From positions 25,792,001 to 25,856,000 of the forward strand of contig JAKSXM010000014.1 in the NCBI GenBank assembly GCA_022575985.1: 64,000 bases of DNA. Reading direction: 5' to 3'. The translations under genes were made by a program, and so were the position numbers. The DNA is from Anagrus nilaparvatae (Eukaryota; Arthropoda; Insecta; Hymenoptera; Mymaridae). Every line of letters begins with the position of its first letter. The stretch's first letter is position 1. The notes beneath the pieces were generated by a model. It was not told where the DNA came from. It saw nothing but the letters and a program-made list of their open reading frames with translations, and did no database searches. Shown in pieces: positions 33,850 to 45,526 of the stretch.

Positions 33850-36800
33850 TGTTGGATACAGAGTTGATTTTAAAAAACAGTCAAAAAAAGGCTATTTATT
33901 TTAGGTTAAACATAAATGGTTAAAGAAAATGCTGCTCAGTTTTATTAATTTGTCAAAAAACCAAAAATTAGGCTTCTGGGTCTTTTCTAAGATTACATTA
34001 CATCAAACATACTTTTATGCATAAAAATTTCAATTTCAGTTTAATATTTAAACTTTTAATTAAAATAACTAGTAAAATTAAATAAAAGATATTATTGTAA
34101 ATACCAAGATATTAATAGAAATGTTTGAAATTTATAGTTGTTCAGATATTATCCTTAAATGAGTTGCTTTATTCTGTTGTTCTTAGTATTAAACAATTCT
34201 GAATTATTTATTGAGTTAATCACAATACACGATAATGATGCTACTATACTTGGTAGGAAAATGATGATTAAGAGCTCTCTGTAAGATATGATGCTACTTA
34301 AACAATATATAAGTTATTAGTTCAAACTTTAATATAATATAAGTATATTTACCTTCCGAAATAATTAAGAAAGTTTTAGAACATTTGAGGGTAATTAATT
34401 AATTTTAAAATAAATCTTAATTGTTTTATTACGTTAAATTCTTCATTTTATCGAATAAGAAGTAAAGGAGATTCTATTAATGGGTGTAAGTGTTTTTAGG
34501 AAGGATACTTGTCGAATAGGAAAAAAAATAATAAAACTTTAGTCAAATTATGGTTTTGTAGTTTTTGGCAGTAAAGATGAAAAAAGGTTTAATAATGGTT
34601 TTATGGGGTCACTGATTACGAAAATCGATATATCACTTAAGCAACTAACATCCTATAAAAAAGGTGCCAAATTATTGGCACAACGGTTCCTCAAGCAATA
34701 ATGAAATATTCTTAGGTCTATTTTATCTGCTAATAAAACAAAAAATTTCACTTTGTAAAAATTAAAAATGTTTCGTTTTGTAAAAATTTATTGGCTTATT
34801 TTTAATACAAATAAAAGTTTTTGATTGAATCTATAATTTAAAAGTACTGGATTAAAACCTACTGGCTTTGGTGCTTTTAGAAAGGTTTATGCTAGAGAAT
34901 GATGAAATTTTAAGGTAAAAATTTAAAATCTTTAAATGAAATTTCACCTTTGAAGAATTTAGGCATTCAAAAATATTTTGAATTACGACATTGTACTTTA
35001 AAATTTTGCTATTTTCGTACATAACATTCCAAGGAAATCTCTACTTTGTAAATTTTTTTTTGAAAAGACCAAGTTTCTTGAATCAGGAAAAAGAATAGCG
35101 TAAAAGCAGAATATAAATTTTAATTTCTGAATCCTACATATGGCGTTAAAATAAAAAATTAACATAAAAGTTAAGTTTTACAATTTCCCATTTCAAATTA
35201 AACTTATTAAATCACGTATAATAAAAACTAAGCAAAGGTAAATAAGAGAAACTAGTAAAATGCAGAATAAACTTGTGAATAAATTTTTATATGACACGTT
35301 TTAATAATAATAAGTTTGACAATATTTTAATATATAAAAATAAAAGTGCATTCATTGCATGTGCTAGGATAATTTAAGTAAAGTTTAAACTGCATAGGAA
35401 AATCTCATAATAAACTTATATATACCTCAGATGACGCAGTTCATAAAGCGACCAAAAGTCATAACATTATATATATTTGAATTTCTCTAAAATTTCACAT
35501 ATATATACCTCTCGAAATAATAGTTAAGTTTTCTGTTTTGAAACGTGATACCTACTTTCCTATTTTCTATCTCACTTTATTTTACTATGATGAGAAAACT
35601 CAACAATAGTAAGTTTTGCCAAATGTGCCTCAAGACATAACTTGTCAATCAAACCTATATATTTTCACCCTAATATCTGTATATATTCACTCTATTTCAT
35701 ATATTATTTTTTGTTTTTCAAAGAAATCTTAAATTTTTTTATAATAAAAACAATTGTTATTATGACAGTAATACATAAATATATTGACGCATCTTTAAAC
35801 ATCGTCTTTTTAATAAATAAAAAATCCTACTTGAATCATATATCAATGTCAAAAAATATAGTATAAAAAATCCTTGAAAAATAGAAAAATTTTTATTCCA
35901 TCAGTGACATTTTAACACGTTATGTGGAGAAAATAATTTATAAAAAATAAAAATTATGCATATATATATATTGTCCATCAAATACAGGCAGTCATGCAAG
36001 CAGGTGTTGTGCATGCGAATGAAGCACATATATATCTATATACACATATAAAGAAATAAATAAATAAAAACCACGTTAACGCCTATCATCGAAAAATAAA
36101 AAAAAATTTTTTTTAAATTCATGTAGATTTGATGATGGATATTTGAGAACAGATGGAATTCTATGCTTGACCTCATAGTTTATTTGATTAGTTTCAGGCA
36201 CAAAAGTCTATTCTATATATACTCTTTTGAAATATTCAATTATCTCAAAATGCCAATTATTTATATATCATCTCTAGGGATAAAATACAGGATGCATCAA
36301 TTTTTTTTTTGCTAAAAAATTGGTTAGTTCAATAATTATATTATTCAATATTATATCTTCTATCGTTACGTTAAAAATGAAGACAAAAAATAAAAAAATT
36401 TATACTATACATTTTAGTTCCTTTACGTATTTTTGCATAATTAGATTTTTAATTAAGGAACAAAGAATATATATACCATAGGTTTTATATTTTGTAAAAT
36501 TTATTTTTATTCTCTTTAACTTGATCTTTTTTTTTTATATTTATTAAAGCTATATATATAGTTAATGCTTTTGAAAATGATATAGAGAGGTGATGAAATA
36601 CATTTTGTATATAAATTTTAGTTTATATATGTTCATAGAAGTGAACAATAGAAGCGAAAAGGAAGCGTTTATCTATATAATATCGATGAAATTATGATAC
36701 GCATTGGGCTATTGTTCGGATCAATGACGAAAATTTTCCAACATTTAATTTTTAGTTAGCTAATATATATATGGTTCAAAAAATAAAATATATATATTTT

Positions 36801-37580
36801 TTATTTTTATTATATCCTTTATTATATATATATATATATAAATATATATCATTTTTATATTCATATATATATTTTTGAAGTACTCTAGATTTTAGAAAAT
36901 TTTAAACATACATTGTTCTCTCATTATAATAATAATAATAATAGTAATAACTAGTCTGGTTTGTAGAGTAGATGTAGGAGACAACCGATGATGCATAGAT
37001 GCTGTTGACACGTCAGAACGTCAAGCTCACGCGTACCAAGCTATTATTTCAAGCTTTGAACAATAACCATATACTAAAATTATTGGCCAGTTCAGGCCCA
37101 TCAAACTTATTCTTATACGCCCTAAATAATTATTATTATATTAAATATTATAAATAATTTTTTACTTTGTTTTAACTTTTTTGTTAATATTTTATAATAT
37201 TTTTAAATTAAACTTCTAGCGGATGTTCTAGAATACCTCCTCTTTTAGTTAATTCTATGTAGGTGGCTGACTTTTTATTTTTTTGTATATTTTTAAAGAG
37301 TCTCAAACATGTTTATTTTAATTATTTTATTATACAAGTACTTCAAATTTTTTCTGAATTATTATAAAACTATATCAAAGAATGCAAAAAAAAATTTTTA
37401 TTTTTATTTTTTTCCAAATATTGTACATTTTACAGAGGGCGTCAAAATAGAGGCTGAAAAAGAAAAGTAAAAAACGGTTGCAAGCGTAGCGCCTATTGTG
37501 GGCATCTAAACAAAAAAATAAAAAAGAATTTTATTCCCTATAGACTTCTCAAGTGCTGGATTTTAAATTGAAAGGTTTCG
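33850..37580. other. AT-rich intergenic stretch with one unique GC-richer island
   Basis: It is mostly A/T runs and (TA)n (for example near 36826). At 36945-37060 a less AT-rich island (GATGTAGGAGACAACCGATG, CACGTCAGAACGTCAAGC) stands out. No frame, repeat partner or RNA fold was recognised in it. No gene is called. Confidence 0.5.
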
Positions 37581-37584
37581 AAAT

Positions 37585-37885
37585 CACTCCAATCAAATAA
37601 GGGTTTTGGTTATATATTTATTATTTACAGATATACCCTCACCAGATTTGGTCTATTAGAGGTTTTTTGGGCCTTTGATAACGAATTTTGGGGTCATTTG
37701 TTTAAGAAGTGGGTGCTTTACCCTTAAATTAGTAAAAACTACGACTAAAAGGGGTATTTTTTATGTATATTCGCTTTTTAGGGGTAGTTTCTGCAAATTT
37801 AAGGAAGATATATGCGCCAAATTTTCATAGTTAGGACATCAAAATTCGTGATCAGCGATCCAAAAAATATGTATATGAGCAATTA
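37585..37885. mobile_element. Family A element, partial copy
   Basis: CACTCCAATCAAATAAGGG at the left end, GTTTTTTGGGCCTTTGATAACG, TTTACCCTTAAATTAG, AAAAGGGGTATTTTT and AAATTCGTGATCAGCGATCC match family A modules in order, including an inverted module at the right. The right terminus is lost. Confidence 0.65.
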
Positions 37886-37944
37886 TTTTAAAATTGATAC
37901 TTAATTCGAGTCTGGAATCGTAAATTTTTTTTTTGAGGGCACAT

Positions 37945-38262
37945 CGATATGACCCGTGTTTTCAGATAGTTTGAACCTTCAGAAAACCGAAAAAAATCGT
38001 GAACAAGAAATCGGCGATAGGTGCCAAAAAGATTTTTTCACTTTCATGTCAGAAACCGTGTTTTTCGTATCTGAGCTACCCTAAATTTTTAAAATAACTT
38101 TTTAGGTAAAAAAACTTTTGTAAAATAGATAAAAAAATCTGATTGCCAGGGAAAAACCACTCCAGAAGAAAAAAAAACTTATCTTTTTACGATGAAATTT
38201 AGCCAAGTTATCGTCAATTTAAGATTTTGCTCAAATTCGTCTTAAAAAAGATTGAAATTTTA
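37945..38262. repeat. Dispersed repeat family F, copy 2
   Basis: It is collinear with 17895-18210 over its whole length. It is followed directly by the inverted repeat at about 38380-38512, which copy 1 lacks. Confidence 0.7.
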
Positions 38263-38379
38263 TTGAAAAAAGCCTGTTTCTGAACCTTAAACATGCATTA
38301 TTCGCTTGATTTTCATCGTAAAATAATAATTTTTTTTTTAAAATCGATTAATTTTTTCCTGGTAATTCAATTCTTTAAG

Positions 38380-38512
38380 AAAAAAAATCATTTTTATTGA
38401 CCAAATTTCAATTTTTAGGTCAAAAGCCTTTGAAAACTGTAAGTAGCAAGATTTACTTAATACAGTTTTTGACCTAAAAATTGAAATTTGGTCATTAAAA
38501 ATGATGTCAAGT
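38380..38512. repeat. Perfect 28-bp inverted repeat hairpin
   Basis: TGACCAAATTTCAATTTTTA (start of the arm 38398-38425) and the inverse arm 38467-38494 are exact reverse complements over 28 bp, with a 41-nt loop. Pairing extends imperfectly outward through AAAATCATTTTTAT / TAAAAATGATG. It could be a recent foldback or a hairpin RNA source. Confidence 0.75.
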
Positions 38513-38514
38513 CA

Positions 38515-40010
38515 AATTTTATAAAAAACTTTTCTTTACGTTTTATACCATTTTGTAACCATTTAAAAGAAAATAAAAATCCTGCTGCCACAACAGAAAT
38601 TCCAGTAGCAAGAATAGGATTTATTTTCCCGTACATTTTTAAATATATATTCTTTAGAAACCGGGATATTTAAATTTGGGTTTCCCCGCATCGTCATTAT
38701 ATGATATAATATTATTTACGAACTTTTCACCGTTAAATAATTTACAGTTTCAAATTTATATCTTAAAGAATTTGAAGAAGCCATTAATTTATACTTATTA
38801 CGCATGAAAAAATAAAACTTTAGTAAATAAAACCCGGTATCTATGAATATTTGCATTACAAATTCTTTTCCAGAAATTAAGAAAATGTTCCTTGTAAAGA
38901 ATCGTTTCAAAAAGGTGAATACTATTTGTATCAAGGGGCGATCCACTCAGAACTCATTAACTGCGCCTGATGTGCGATCAGTGATCGACCAGTGTGTGCC
39001 AAATTTGCAAATCCTTTTAGAAGGAGATGCTAATGTTTCAAATTAATTGAACAGTTAGAGACCAACACGTTTTATCAAAAAAATCACTAGCGCATCCTTT
39101 TTTTTTAATTTTTTTCAATTTTCTTGCTGTAAAAAAATAAAATAAAACTTTTTTTCTTTCAGAAAGTATAATACTTAAATTTTTTTGCATGGGAGTTTAA
39201 AATGACATTCGTAAAAAAATAACTAGCATCTTTTTAAATTTTTCGTTTCTCTAAAGAAGAACTATTGAACCTTGCATTAAACCATTAGTAAAATTTTGAT
39301 TTTTTTTTTTTCATTCTACAATAGCTGCAAATCAGCAAATATGCGGTACTTATATGTACGTACACGATGCGCAACCTACTTTTGCGTCGCATTTGTGTGG
39401 GTGTTTGTGTATGTCATGGAGTGTATCCATGGTGAATGTATGTATGAAACTAGTGATATTTTTCAAGCATTAATGTATCTGAATTCAAATTATTTTTTAA
39501 ACTTTTTGTCATCAAAATGTCTCTATACTATTTTTTATTTGGATATGATATCTAATTTTGTTCAATGAAAGTACTATAGTTTTAGGAACTACTCGATTTC
39601 TAAGATCTGATACCTAATTCAAAATTTTTTGCATAAAAAAACAAAAAACGCTATTATTTTTTTTCTCTTTAGACGTAGTACTTAATTTTTTTTTTATAAT
39701 TGTTCTAATGCTCAGAAATTCATTATTTCTTAATTTTTCATATTTGATGCCTACATTTGTAAAAATTTTTGTCTCTGGTCTATAAAAATAAAATAAATAA
39801 TATTTTTACATGCTGTGTTTTTATTTCTAATCGATTCTTTAAGAGATAATTGATCACAATAACTAACAGTAAAAACGATTATTCTTAGAAAAATTTTTTT
39901 TTGAAAAACAAAAAAACAGGTTTTAATCAGCTGCATTTATTTTTGAAAAAGATTCTTTGTATGTATAGACACGTACCTGGCTAGTATTTTAGGATTACGT
40001 ATTTAGTAAA
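38515..40010. other. Intergenic stretch upstream of the secreted-protein genes
   Basis: A GC-richer patch at about 38930-39050 ends a 67-codon frame (38843-39046) whose last part reads GRSTQNSLTAPDVRSVIDQC. It has no recognised motif and no splice context that I can defend. The 90-codon frame at 39296-39568 is probably noise. No gene is called. Confidence 0.4.
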
Positions 40011-40011
40011 C

Positions 40012-40046
40012 TATAAATACTAGAACAGTACTTTGAGAGTCATCAG
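40012..40046 (+). promoter_or_regulatory. TATA box and initiator of secreted-protein gene 1
   Basis: CTATAAATAC begins at 40011 and CATCAG, an initiator-like string, at 40041, about 30 bp downstream. That places the transcript start about 45 bp before the ATG at 40089. Spacing fits an RNA polymerase II core promoter. The 5' UTR block AAAGTTTCATCTTAAAAATTT recurs before gene 2. Confidence 0.55.
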
Positions 40047-40088
40047 AAGAAAAGTTTCATCTTAAAAATTTCTAAAAATTATATCAAG

Positions 40089-41785
40089 ATGAAAGTACAA
40101 TTAATTATAAAATTTTTTGTTTTATTCAATATATTAAATTTGGTTACAAGTTTTAATTCAGAGAAAAAAAAATTGGTAAGCAAAATTTTTGTTTTAATAT
40201 TAATTAATAAAATTTACTTTTATAAAAAAAAAAGTTCTAATTTAAAGAAAATTGTATCAAGATTATTCGTAGAGCATGTTACAAAAAATATTAACTTATG
40301 AGTTGTTTTGAAATTTTATTTTATAATATCAGTAAAACTCTTAAAAGAAGTTTTTTAATCAGAAGTTTTTAAGGCAATTATTTTTTAACTAAAGCATTAA
40401 TTTATTTATGCTAACAATGTTTTACTTATAAGAAACTACACTGTAAAATGTAACTTTCTTAAATTTACAAAAAAAATAGAATTTTTTCGAAAAATTAGCG
40501 AATTTTCAAAAAATTTTGTAAATATTCGATAAAAATCGTAAATTTACTAAATTTAGTATTTTATCGAAAAATTCGAGAATTCTCGATTTTTTTTGTGATT
40601 TTACGAAAAAAGTTGTAAATTCACAACTATTTTACGAAAATTTACAACTATTTTTTGTAAATTTTTGAAAAAAAATGGTAAATTATCAATTTTTCTTACG
40701 AATTCACAAAAAAAAATCGAGAATACTCAAATTTTTAGTTAACATACTAAATTTAGTAATTATACGATTTTTTTCGAATATTTACAAATTTTTTCGAAAA
40801 CTTACTAATTTTTCGAAAATATTCTAATATTTTTGTTAATATAAGAGAGTTACTTTTTACAGTGTATGATTTGTTCTATAACACCAAAATTATATAAATA
40901 GAAATTTTAAACAAATGTTTAAAAAAATTTCAGGGCTTGAAACAACTAGGAGATTTAATTTGTGGTGAAGATGCAGAATGTAAAAAAATTTTTGTCTCTG
41001 ATTCCTTACACAAAACAAGTAATAATATTCAGATATCAGATATAAAGGAAAATATTACTCAAGTAACAAAAAATTTAAAGAATTCACCATTTTTTACTGG
41101 ATATGAATATAATCCAGTTAGAGTTGAAATAAACAAAACTTTAGAAAAGTTTGATAATCAAATTCAAAATATGTATGGTAAACCTATTGTTAATAAAATT
41201 TTTTCAATTCATAATGAAAATGCTTGCAATAATATGATTTCGAAAATAGAAAAAATTTTTGAGCAAGCATCAGATTCAAACAATTACATTAATAAATTAA
41301 AAGAAAATAATTTGATTGCGGAATTAATGAAGTTAAATTTGTACAAAATGTATTTATACGATTATGTTCGCAAAGCTGTACAACATAAGTACAATTATTT
41401 AATACTTTTACAAAATAAAATGTGTAATGAAGTTGGTGATGAAGTAGTATGTGATTGTGTTGACGAAGTTCAAGTTGCGACTAAAATATTTTTGTCTGAT
41501 TCTTCAGCAGTTTCTACATCTTCAAAAAATGAAACTGATTACAAAATAGAGAATCGTGAAAGTTTTTTGAATTCAGCAACCGTAAAAGAACCACGTAAAC
41601 CACTTTGCAGAATATGCGTTCTTCATAATATTGTTCGATATTTTCGTCCAATGATTCAATCAATTTTTGGAGAGAGACATGGTGCATATGTTCTGGAGTC
41701 ATTGTACTCTTACTTTACTCAAATTGAAAACTTGTTATTTGAAGTTTTAAGGAAATTTTCATTGCCGCAAAACTTTGAACTCTAA
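40089..41785 (+). CDS. Secreted cysteine-containing protein, gene 1 (two exons)
   Basis: Exon 1 is 40089-40175 (29 codons) and exon 2 is 40934-41785, joined by a phase-0 GT-AG intron (GTAAGC...TTTCAG), giving 312 aa. Exon 1 encodes a signal peptide (hydrophobic residues 5-19, likely cleavage after VTS-21), so the product should be exported. Cysteines fall at 39, 45 (C-x5-C), 127, 193, 202, 204 (C-x8-C-x-C in KMCNEVGDEVVCDCVDEV), plus a local pair at 254 and 257. N-glycosylation sequons are at 69, 96 and 228. The last 60 residues form hydrophobic/amphipathic segments unlike gene 2. No known domain is recognised. The tandem paralogue at 42922 shares intron position, signal exon and core. A lineage-specific secreted effector (venom, teratocyte, salivary) is plausible but is inference. 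Confidence 0.85.
40439..40864. mobile_element. MITE in intron 1 of gene 1 (CACTGTAAAA ends)
   Basis: CACTGTAAAATGTAACTTTC at the left and the inverse GAGAGTTACTTTTTACAGTG at the right are flanked by TA on both sides (40437-40438 and 40865-40866). The interior is a dense series of TTTTCGAAAAATT- and AATTTACAAC-type blocks in both orientations. Removing it and one TA would leave an intron of about 329 bp, close to the 284 bp of the gene 2 intron, so it explains most of the length difference. Confidence 0.85.
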
Positions 41786-41944
41786 GTTTTATAAAAAATT
41801 ATTTACGTATTTAAAAAATAATAATAATCTTAGTTTTGTTGGTGAATTAATTTTTGCATAATAATTTTCAGAAAGAACATTCATCATCAATTACAAATTG
41901 TAAATACATTATTTATTGTAAAATATTTATTTGTTAAGTTGTAT

Positions 41945-41950
41945 AATAAA
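41945..41950 (+). promoter_or_regulatory. Polyadenylation signal of gene 1
   Basis: AATAAA lies 160 bp after the stop codon of gene 1, followed by T-rich sequence. Other AATAAA-like strings are common in this base composition, so the choice is tentative. Confidence 0.45.
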
Positions 41951-42317
41951 ATAAAATTTTATTAACTAATTTTTTTATTTTTATGTACATGCTATTAAGT
42001 ATTTTAATAATTAACCTATTCATAAAATCTTTCCTATTTTGCGATCCATACCAGAATAATATTGGAAAAAGCTAAAAATTTTATGCATAAAATTTGAATT
42101 TCATTTGAAAGTAGGAAATGAAAATAAAAATTTGTATAATATCGTATTTTTGATTTTAGGTAAAAATATCCGTTTTTATTATATTTTTTGAAAGCTTAAA
42201 AGAAAAATATTGCAAAAAATATATAAACCAATTAATTAAAAAAAATATAATATAAATTATTCATCGGTAAAAATTTAAATAATTAAATAATTTAATCAGC
42301 CCAAAAAACTAATTTGT

Positions 42318-42448
42318 TGATCAGTCTAAATTATCCAAAAGTTTAATTGTCCCAAAAATCTAAATGTCCCAAAAGTTTAACAGTCCAAAAGTTTGAATGT
42401 CCCAAAAATCGAAATGTCCCAATAATAGTCTAAAGGTCCTAATAGTCA
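42318..42448. repeat. 17-bp tandem repeat between the secreted-protein genes
   Basis: About seven units alternate between TCCCAAAAATCTAAATG and TCCAAAAGTTTAATTG types, each starting TCC(C)AAAA. The array is in the spacer between gene 1 and gene 2. Confidence 0.7.
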
Positions 42449-42540
42449 CAAAAAATAAAATTGATGAGGGCGGTGTCGACTTACAGTGTTTATAATTTTA
42501 TAATATAGAGATGGACAACCTGTAATAAAATAGGTCAGTA

Positions 42541-42553
42541 TACACTGAAAAAA
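42541..42553. repeat. Solitary family B MITE end
   Basis: TACACTGAAAAAAA matches the left end (with TA) of the MITE at 3198-3464. No partner end is visible nearby, so this is either a truncated insertion or chance. Confidence 0.35.
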
Positions 42554-42826
42554 AACACACGAGCATGAAATAAAAGCAGATAGGCAAATGAGAACTGATA
42601 AAGTGGATTCTTAATTTGAATTGTTAATATTATAACAGTGAATTTTATTATTCGAAAATAATATTATTTAATCATTTTATTATATAATTACAAAAATTTC
42701 ATCAAATTTAAAGAAAAATAATGTTTTTTAAAATCTTAGTCAAAATGGGTCAAGTGATTAAAAAAATGAATTGAAAATAAAATTAAACAGGTTTCTAATG
42801 ACTGCTTATATTATTCTAAAATAAAA

Positions 42827-42866
42827 ATATATAATTGATTTCTTTTTGGGAAACATGTGAACAGTT
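42827..42866 (+). promoter_or_regulatory. Candidate TATA box of secreted-protein gene 2
   Basis: ATATATAAT begins at about 42828 and ACAGTTAAT, a weak initiator-like string, follows about 30 bp on. Closer to the start codon, GAAGTTTCACTTTATAAAAATTTTATAAAATAAC resembles the gene 1 5' UTR. The AT-rich setting makes the TATA assignment tentative. Confidence 0.4.
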
Positions 42867-42921
42867 AATTTACAGACGTTAGCTGAGAAGTTTCACTTTA
42901 TAAAAATTTTATAAAATAACA

Positions 42922-44132
42922 ATGAAAATGAAACTCGATTCATTTGTACAGTTTCTAATTGTTGTGAATTCATGGAATTGGGTCACGTGTTATAATAATA
43001 AGGAAAAACATTTGGTAAATATAATTTTTATGTTATTAACTATTTAATTTACAATTATTTAATGGAAAAGGTTAAGTAGAAAAAAATTAAAAGATATTTT
43101 TTTAATCAAAAAAAAGGATTCTATTTCAAAAATTTTAATAGTCAATAAAAAATATGGTAAAAAATAAATTTTGGTTTTTTAAAATCAATTCAGAAAATTC
43201 TTGCATGGAATTCTTTTAAACTTTCTAAAAAATACAATTGGATTTTTTATTTTCAATTAAACAAATTATTCTAAATTAAAAGAAAAAAAATATTTCAGGG
43301 TTTAAAACAACTAGGAAATTCAATTTGTGGGCAAAATGTCAGATGTAGAAAAATTTTTGTCGCTGATTCTATAAACGAAGCAAGAGACGCACATGCCTTA
43401 AATGTAAGAGAAAATATTTTTCAAACAACCATCAATGTCAAAAACTCTGAATTTTTTCCAAAATATTCTAATGGCCTGTACAAAGTTATTGACGACAAAA
43501 ACAAAAAACTTGCTGATATATTAGAAAATTTAGATAATCAAATTCAAATGGCTTATGGAAGGCCAATGAAAAATAAAACATTTTCAATTCAAAATGAGAA
43601 TATTTGCAACGGCATACTTTCGATAATAGAAGAAATTTATAGTAGAGAAGATCTGTATTCCAACAGCTACATTAACAAATTGAAAGAAAATAATTTAATT
43701 GCATTAAATTTAAAAAACAAAATAATAAACGAAGAAATTTTCAACGCTATAAAACATAAATTCAATTATTTAATACTTTTGAAAAATAAAATGTGCAATG
43801 AAGTTGGTGATGAAGTAATCTGCGATTGCGTTGATGAAGTCAAAATAGCAACTATATTATTTTTTTTCGACTCTCAAACGGTTACCTTACCAGTTTCTTC
43901 GTTATTAAAAATAGAACTTGAAAAAGAAAATCGAGAAAATTTGGAAGGAGCCGTTGTCGAGGAAGCCTCAAAACAAAAAAAGAAAAGAGATGGCTTATTA
44001 ATTATTTCGTCAATAATTATCAAGGAATTGGCTAAAATCTCTAAGTCTATTCTAGATTTCATTGAAAACACAGTTGCTTCTGTACAATTATTGCTGTACT
44101 TGCTTGGTGTCGATCCTGATTGGCTTCTTTAG
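42922..44132 (+). CDS. Secreted cysteine-containing protein, gene 2 (two exons)
   Basis: Exon 1 is 42922-43014 (31 codons), the phase-0 intron is 43015-43298 (GTAAAT...TTTCAG) and exon 2 is 43299-44132, giving 308 aa. The first 83 codons of exon 2 lie before its first in-frame ATG, so a frame-only search misses them. The signal peptide has a hydrophobic stretch at about 8-22, with likely cleavage after VTC-23. Cysteines at 41, 47, 134, 197, 206 and 208 match gene 1 one for one. YINKLKENNLIA and KMCNEVGDEVICDCVDEV are nearly identical to gene 1, while the C-terminal 55 residues after KQKKKRDG are a different, more hydrophobic tail. The start at 42922 is chosen because it aligns the signal exon with gene 1; a second Met two codons on is possible. 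Function is unknown, as for gene 1. Confidence 0.85.
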
Positions 44133-45526
44133 TTTTAAAATTTTTTCATTCTTTGTAATTTTTGATACGATAAAAAGTAAGTAAATATTTTAAAAATTTT
44201 GTAGAGTACAATTATGCATCTAGTGTGCCAAAAATTCCCTTAGTATCATAAAAAATCTTATGGTATTAAAACAAAAGCTGCGATGATGAAGGGTTAATTT
44301 GTTGTAGCTTCTAATTTATCGATCAGTTTGTTTCATCATTGTAAAAAACAAATACAAAAATTCATATTTTGAATGAAACAATGGCTCAAAGTGCAGCATG
44401 GTTAAATTACTATAACTTTTTCTAGTACTGTTTCTAGTTTTTTCTGTTAATATTCAAAAATACATTAAGATATTGTTATTTGAATTTTTATAAACAAATT
44501 TTCTGACAATATTTGCTAAAATCTTTGTAAAGAAAATGCTTCCAAAATTTTTAGAAGATAAATTCGGTGACATAAAAATAATTAGATTATAAGTATGAAC
44601 TGATGTAAATAATCGTTATTATGACTGCTGGCCAAGAAAATAACATTTTTGATCTCGTTTTAGAAATTTTTAATCATATACCAAAAGCATAAGCTATTAT
44701 ATGTGATTAGTTTTTAACGATTGGTTAATTTAAAATTTCTGAGACTGGATTAAAAATTTATTAATTATAAGTTTTGTTGTTATTTAATGTAAAAAAATAA
44801 AATATTTTTATTATTATTAAAAAATTAATGTTTCAATATTTTTTTTATTATTTACCTACACCATTCCCTGATTTTTTCTAAGATTTCCTGCATGTAACCT
44901 AGATTATTATGATGAACAGATAATCTAATTTCTTTCTACAGGTAGCTACATTTCTTTAAAATCTTATAAAAATATGTAAAAGTTCATACATTTATTGTTT
45001 TTTTTTTTTATTTTTAACAGTTCAGTTTGTAATTTTAAAATTTTCAAGTGTTTAATTATGACATATAATTTAAAACTAAATTTTTGGTCAAAAATTTAAA
45101 TAATCTAAGTTTTTTTTGGTTTCTAATTGACTTTTATTAAAAATAATAAATTTTGTGATAAAATTTACGACCAAACATCAAATTCTACTTTTCAGGGGCA
45201 AATAAGTTAAATAGAAAATTTGAGGACTACAATATTTTTAAAAGGAGAATTAATTTATACCAATGTCACTGCTATGTAGGTTATTGGGTTACTCTAAAAT
45301 AAAAAGATTATTGAAAAAGTGAAAGTATCTATGTTCCAAAGACGTGATTTTATCATATACATTATACAAGAGTGATGCGTCTATAGATTTGAATAACATA
45401 GAAATTTAATAACGGGTTATTTATACAAGATTAATAATTTTTCATATAATTATTCAATATTAAACAGTATAAAAAAAAATAGAAACAGGTTTACGTAAAA
45501 AAAATAAATTTCTAATTTTATTTTAG
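44133..45526. other. Spacer between gene 2 and the broken third copy
   Basis: AT-rich, with no gene recognised. I could not find a convincing signal-peptide exon for the third copy here. Confidence 0.5.

Noticed and set aside
38843..39046. Plus-strand frame of 67 codons with a GC-richer 3' part
   Set aside because: The last 35 residues look protein-like, but no family, splice sites or second copy supports a gene.
39296..39568. Plus-strand frame of 90 codons with several Cys upstream of gene 1
   Set aside because: The start is in a T-run, the sequence has no signal or domain pattern that aligns with the secreted family, and there is no paralogue.
42318..42448. CRISPR-like array of regular short repeats
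   Set aside because: Units of 17 bp follow one another without unique spacers, in an insect-like eukaryotic context; it is a simple minisatellite.
40089..44132. Odorant-binding-protein reading of the Cys pattern
   Set aside because: C-x8-C recalls part of the OBP signature, but the C-x5-C start, wide spacing, C-x-C ending and length over 300 aa do not fit.
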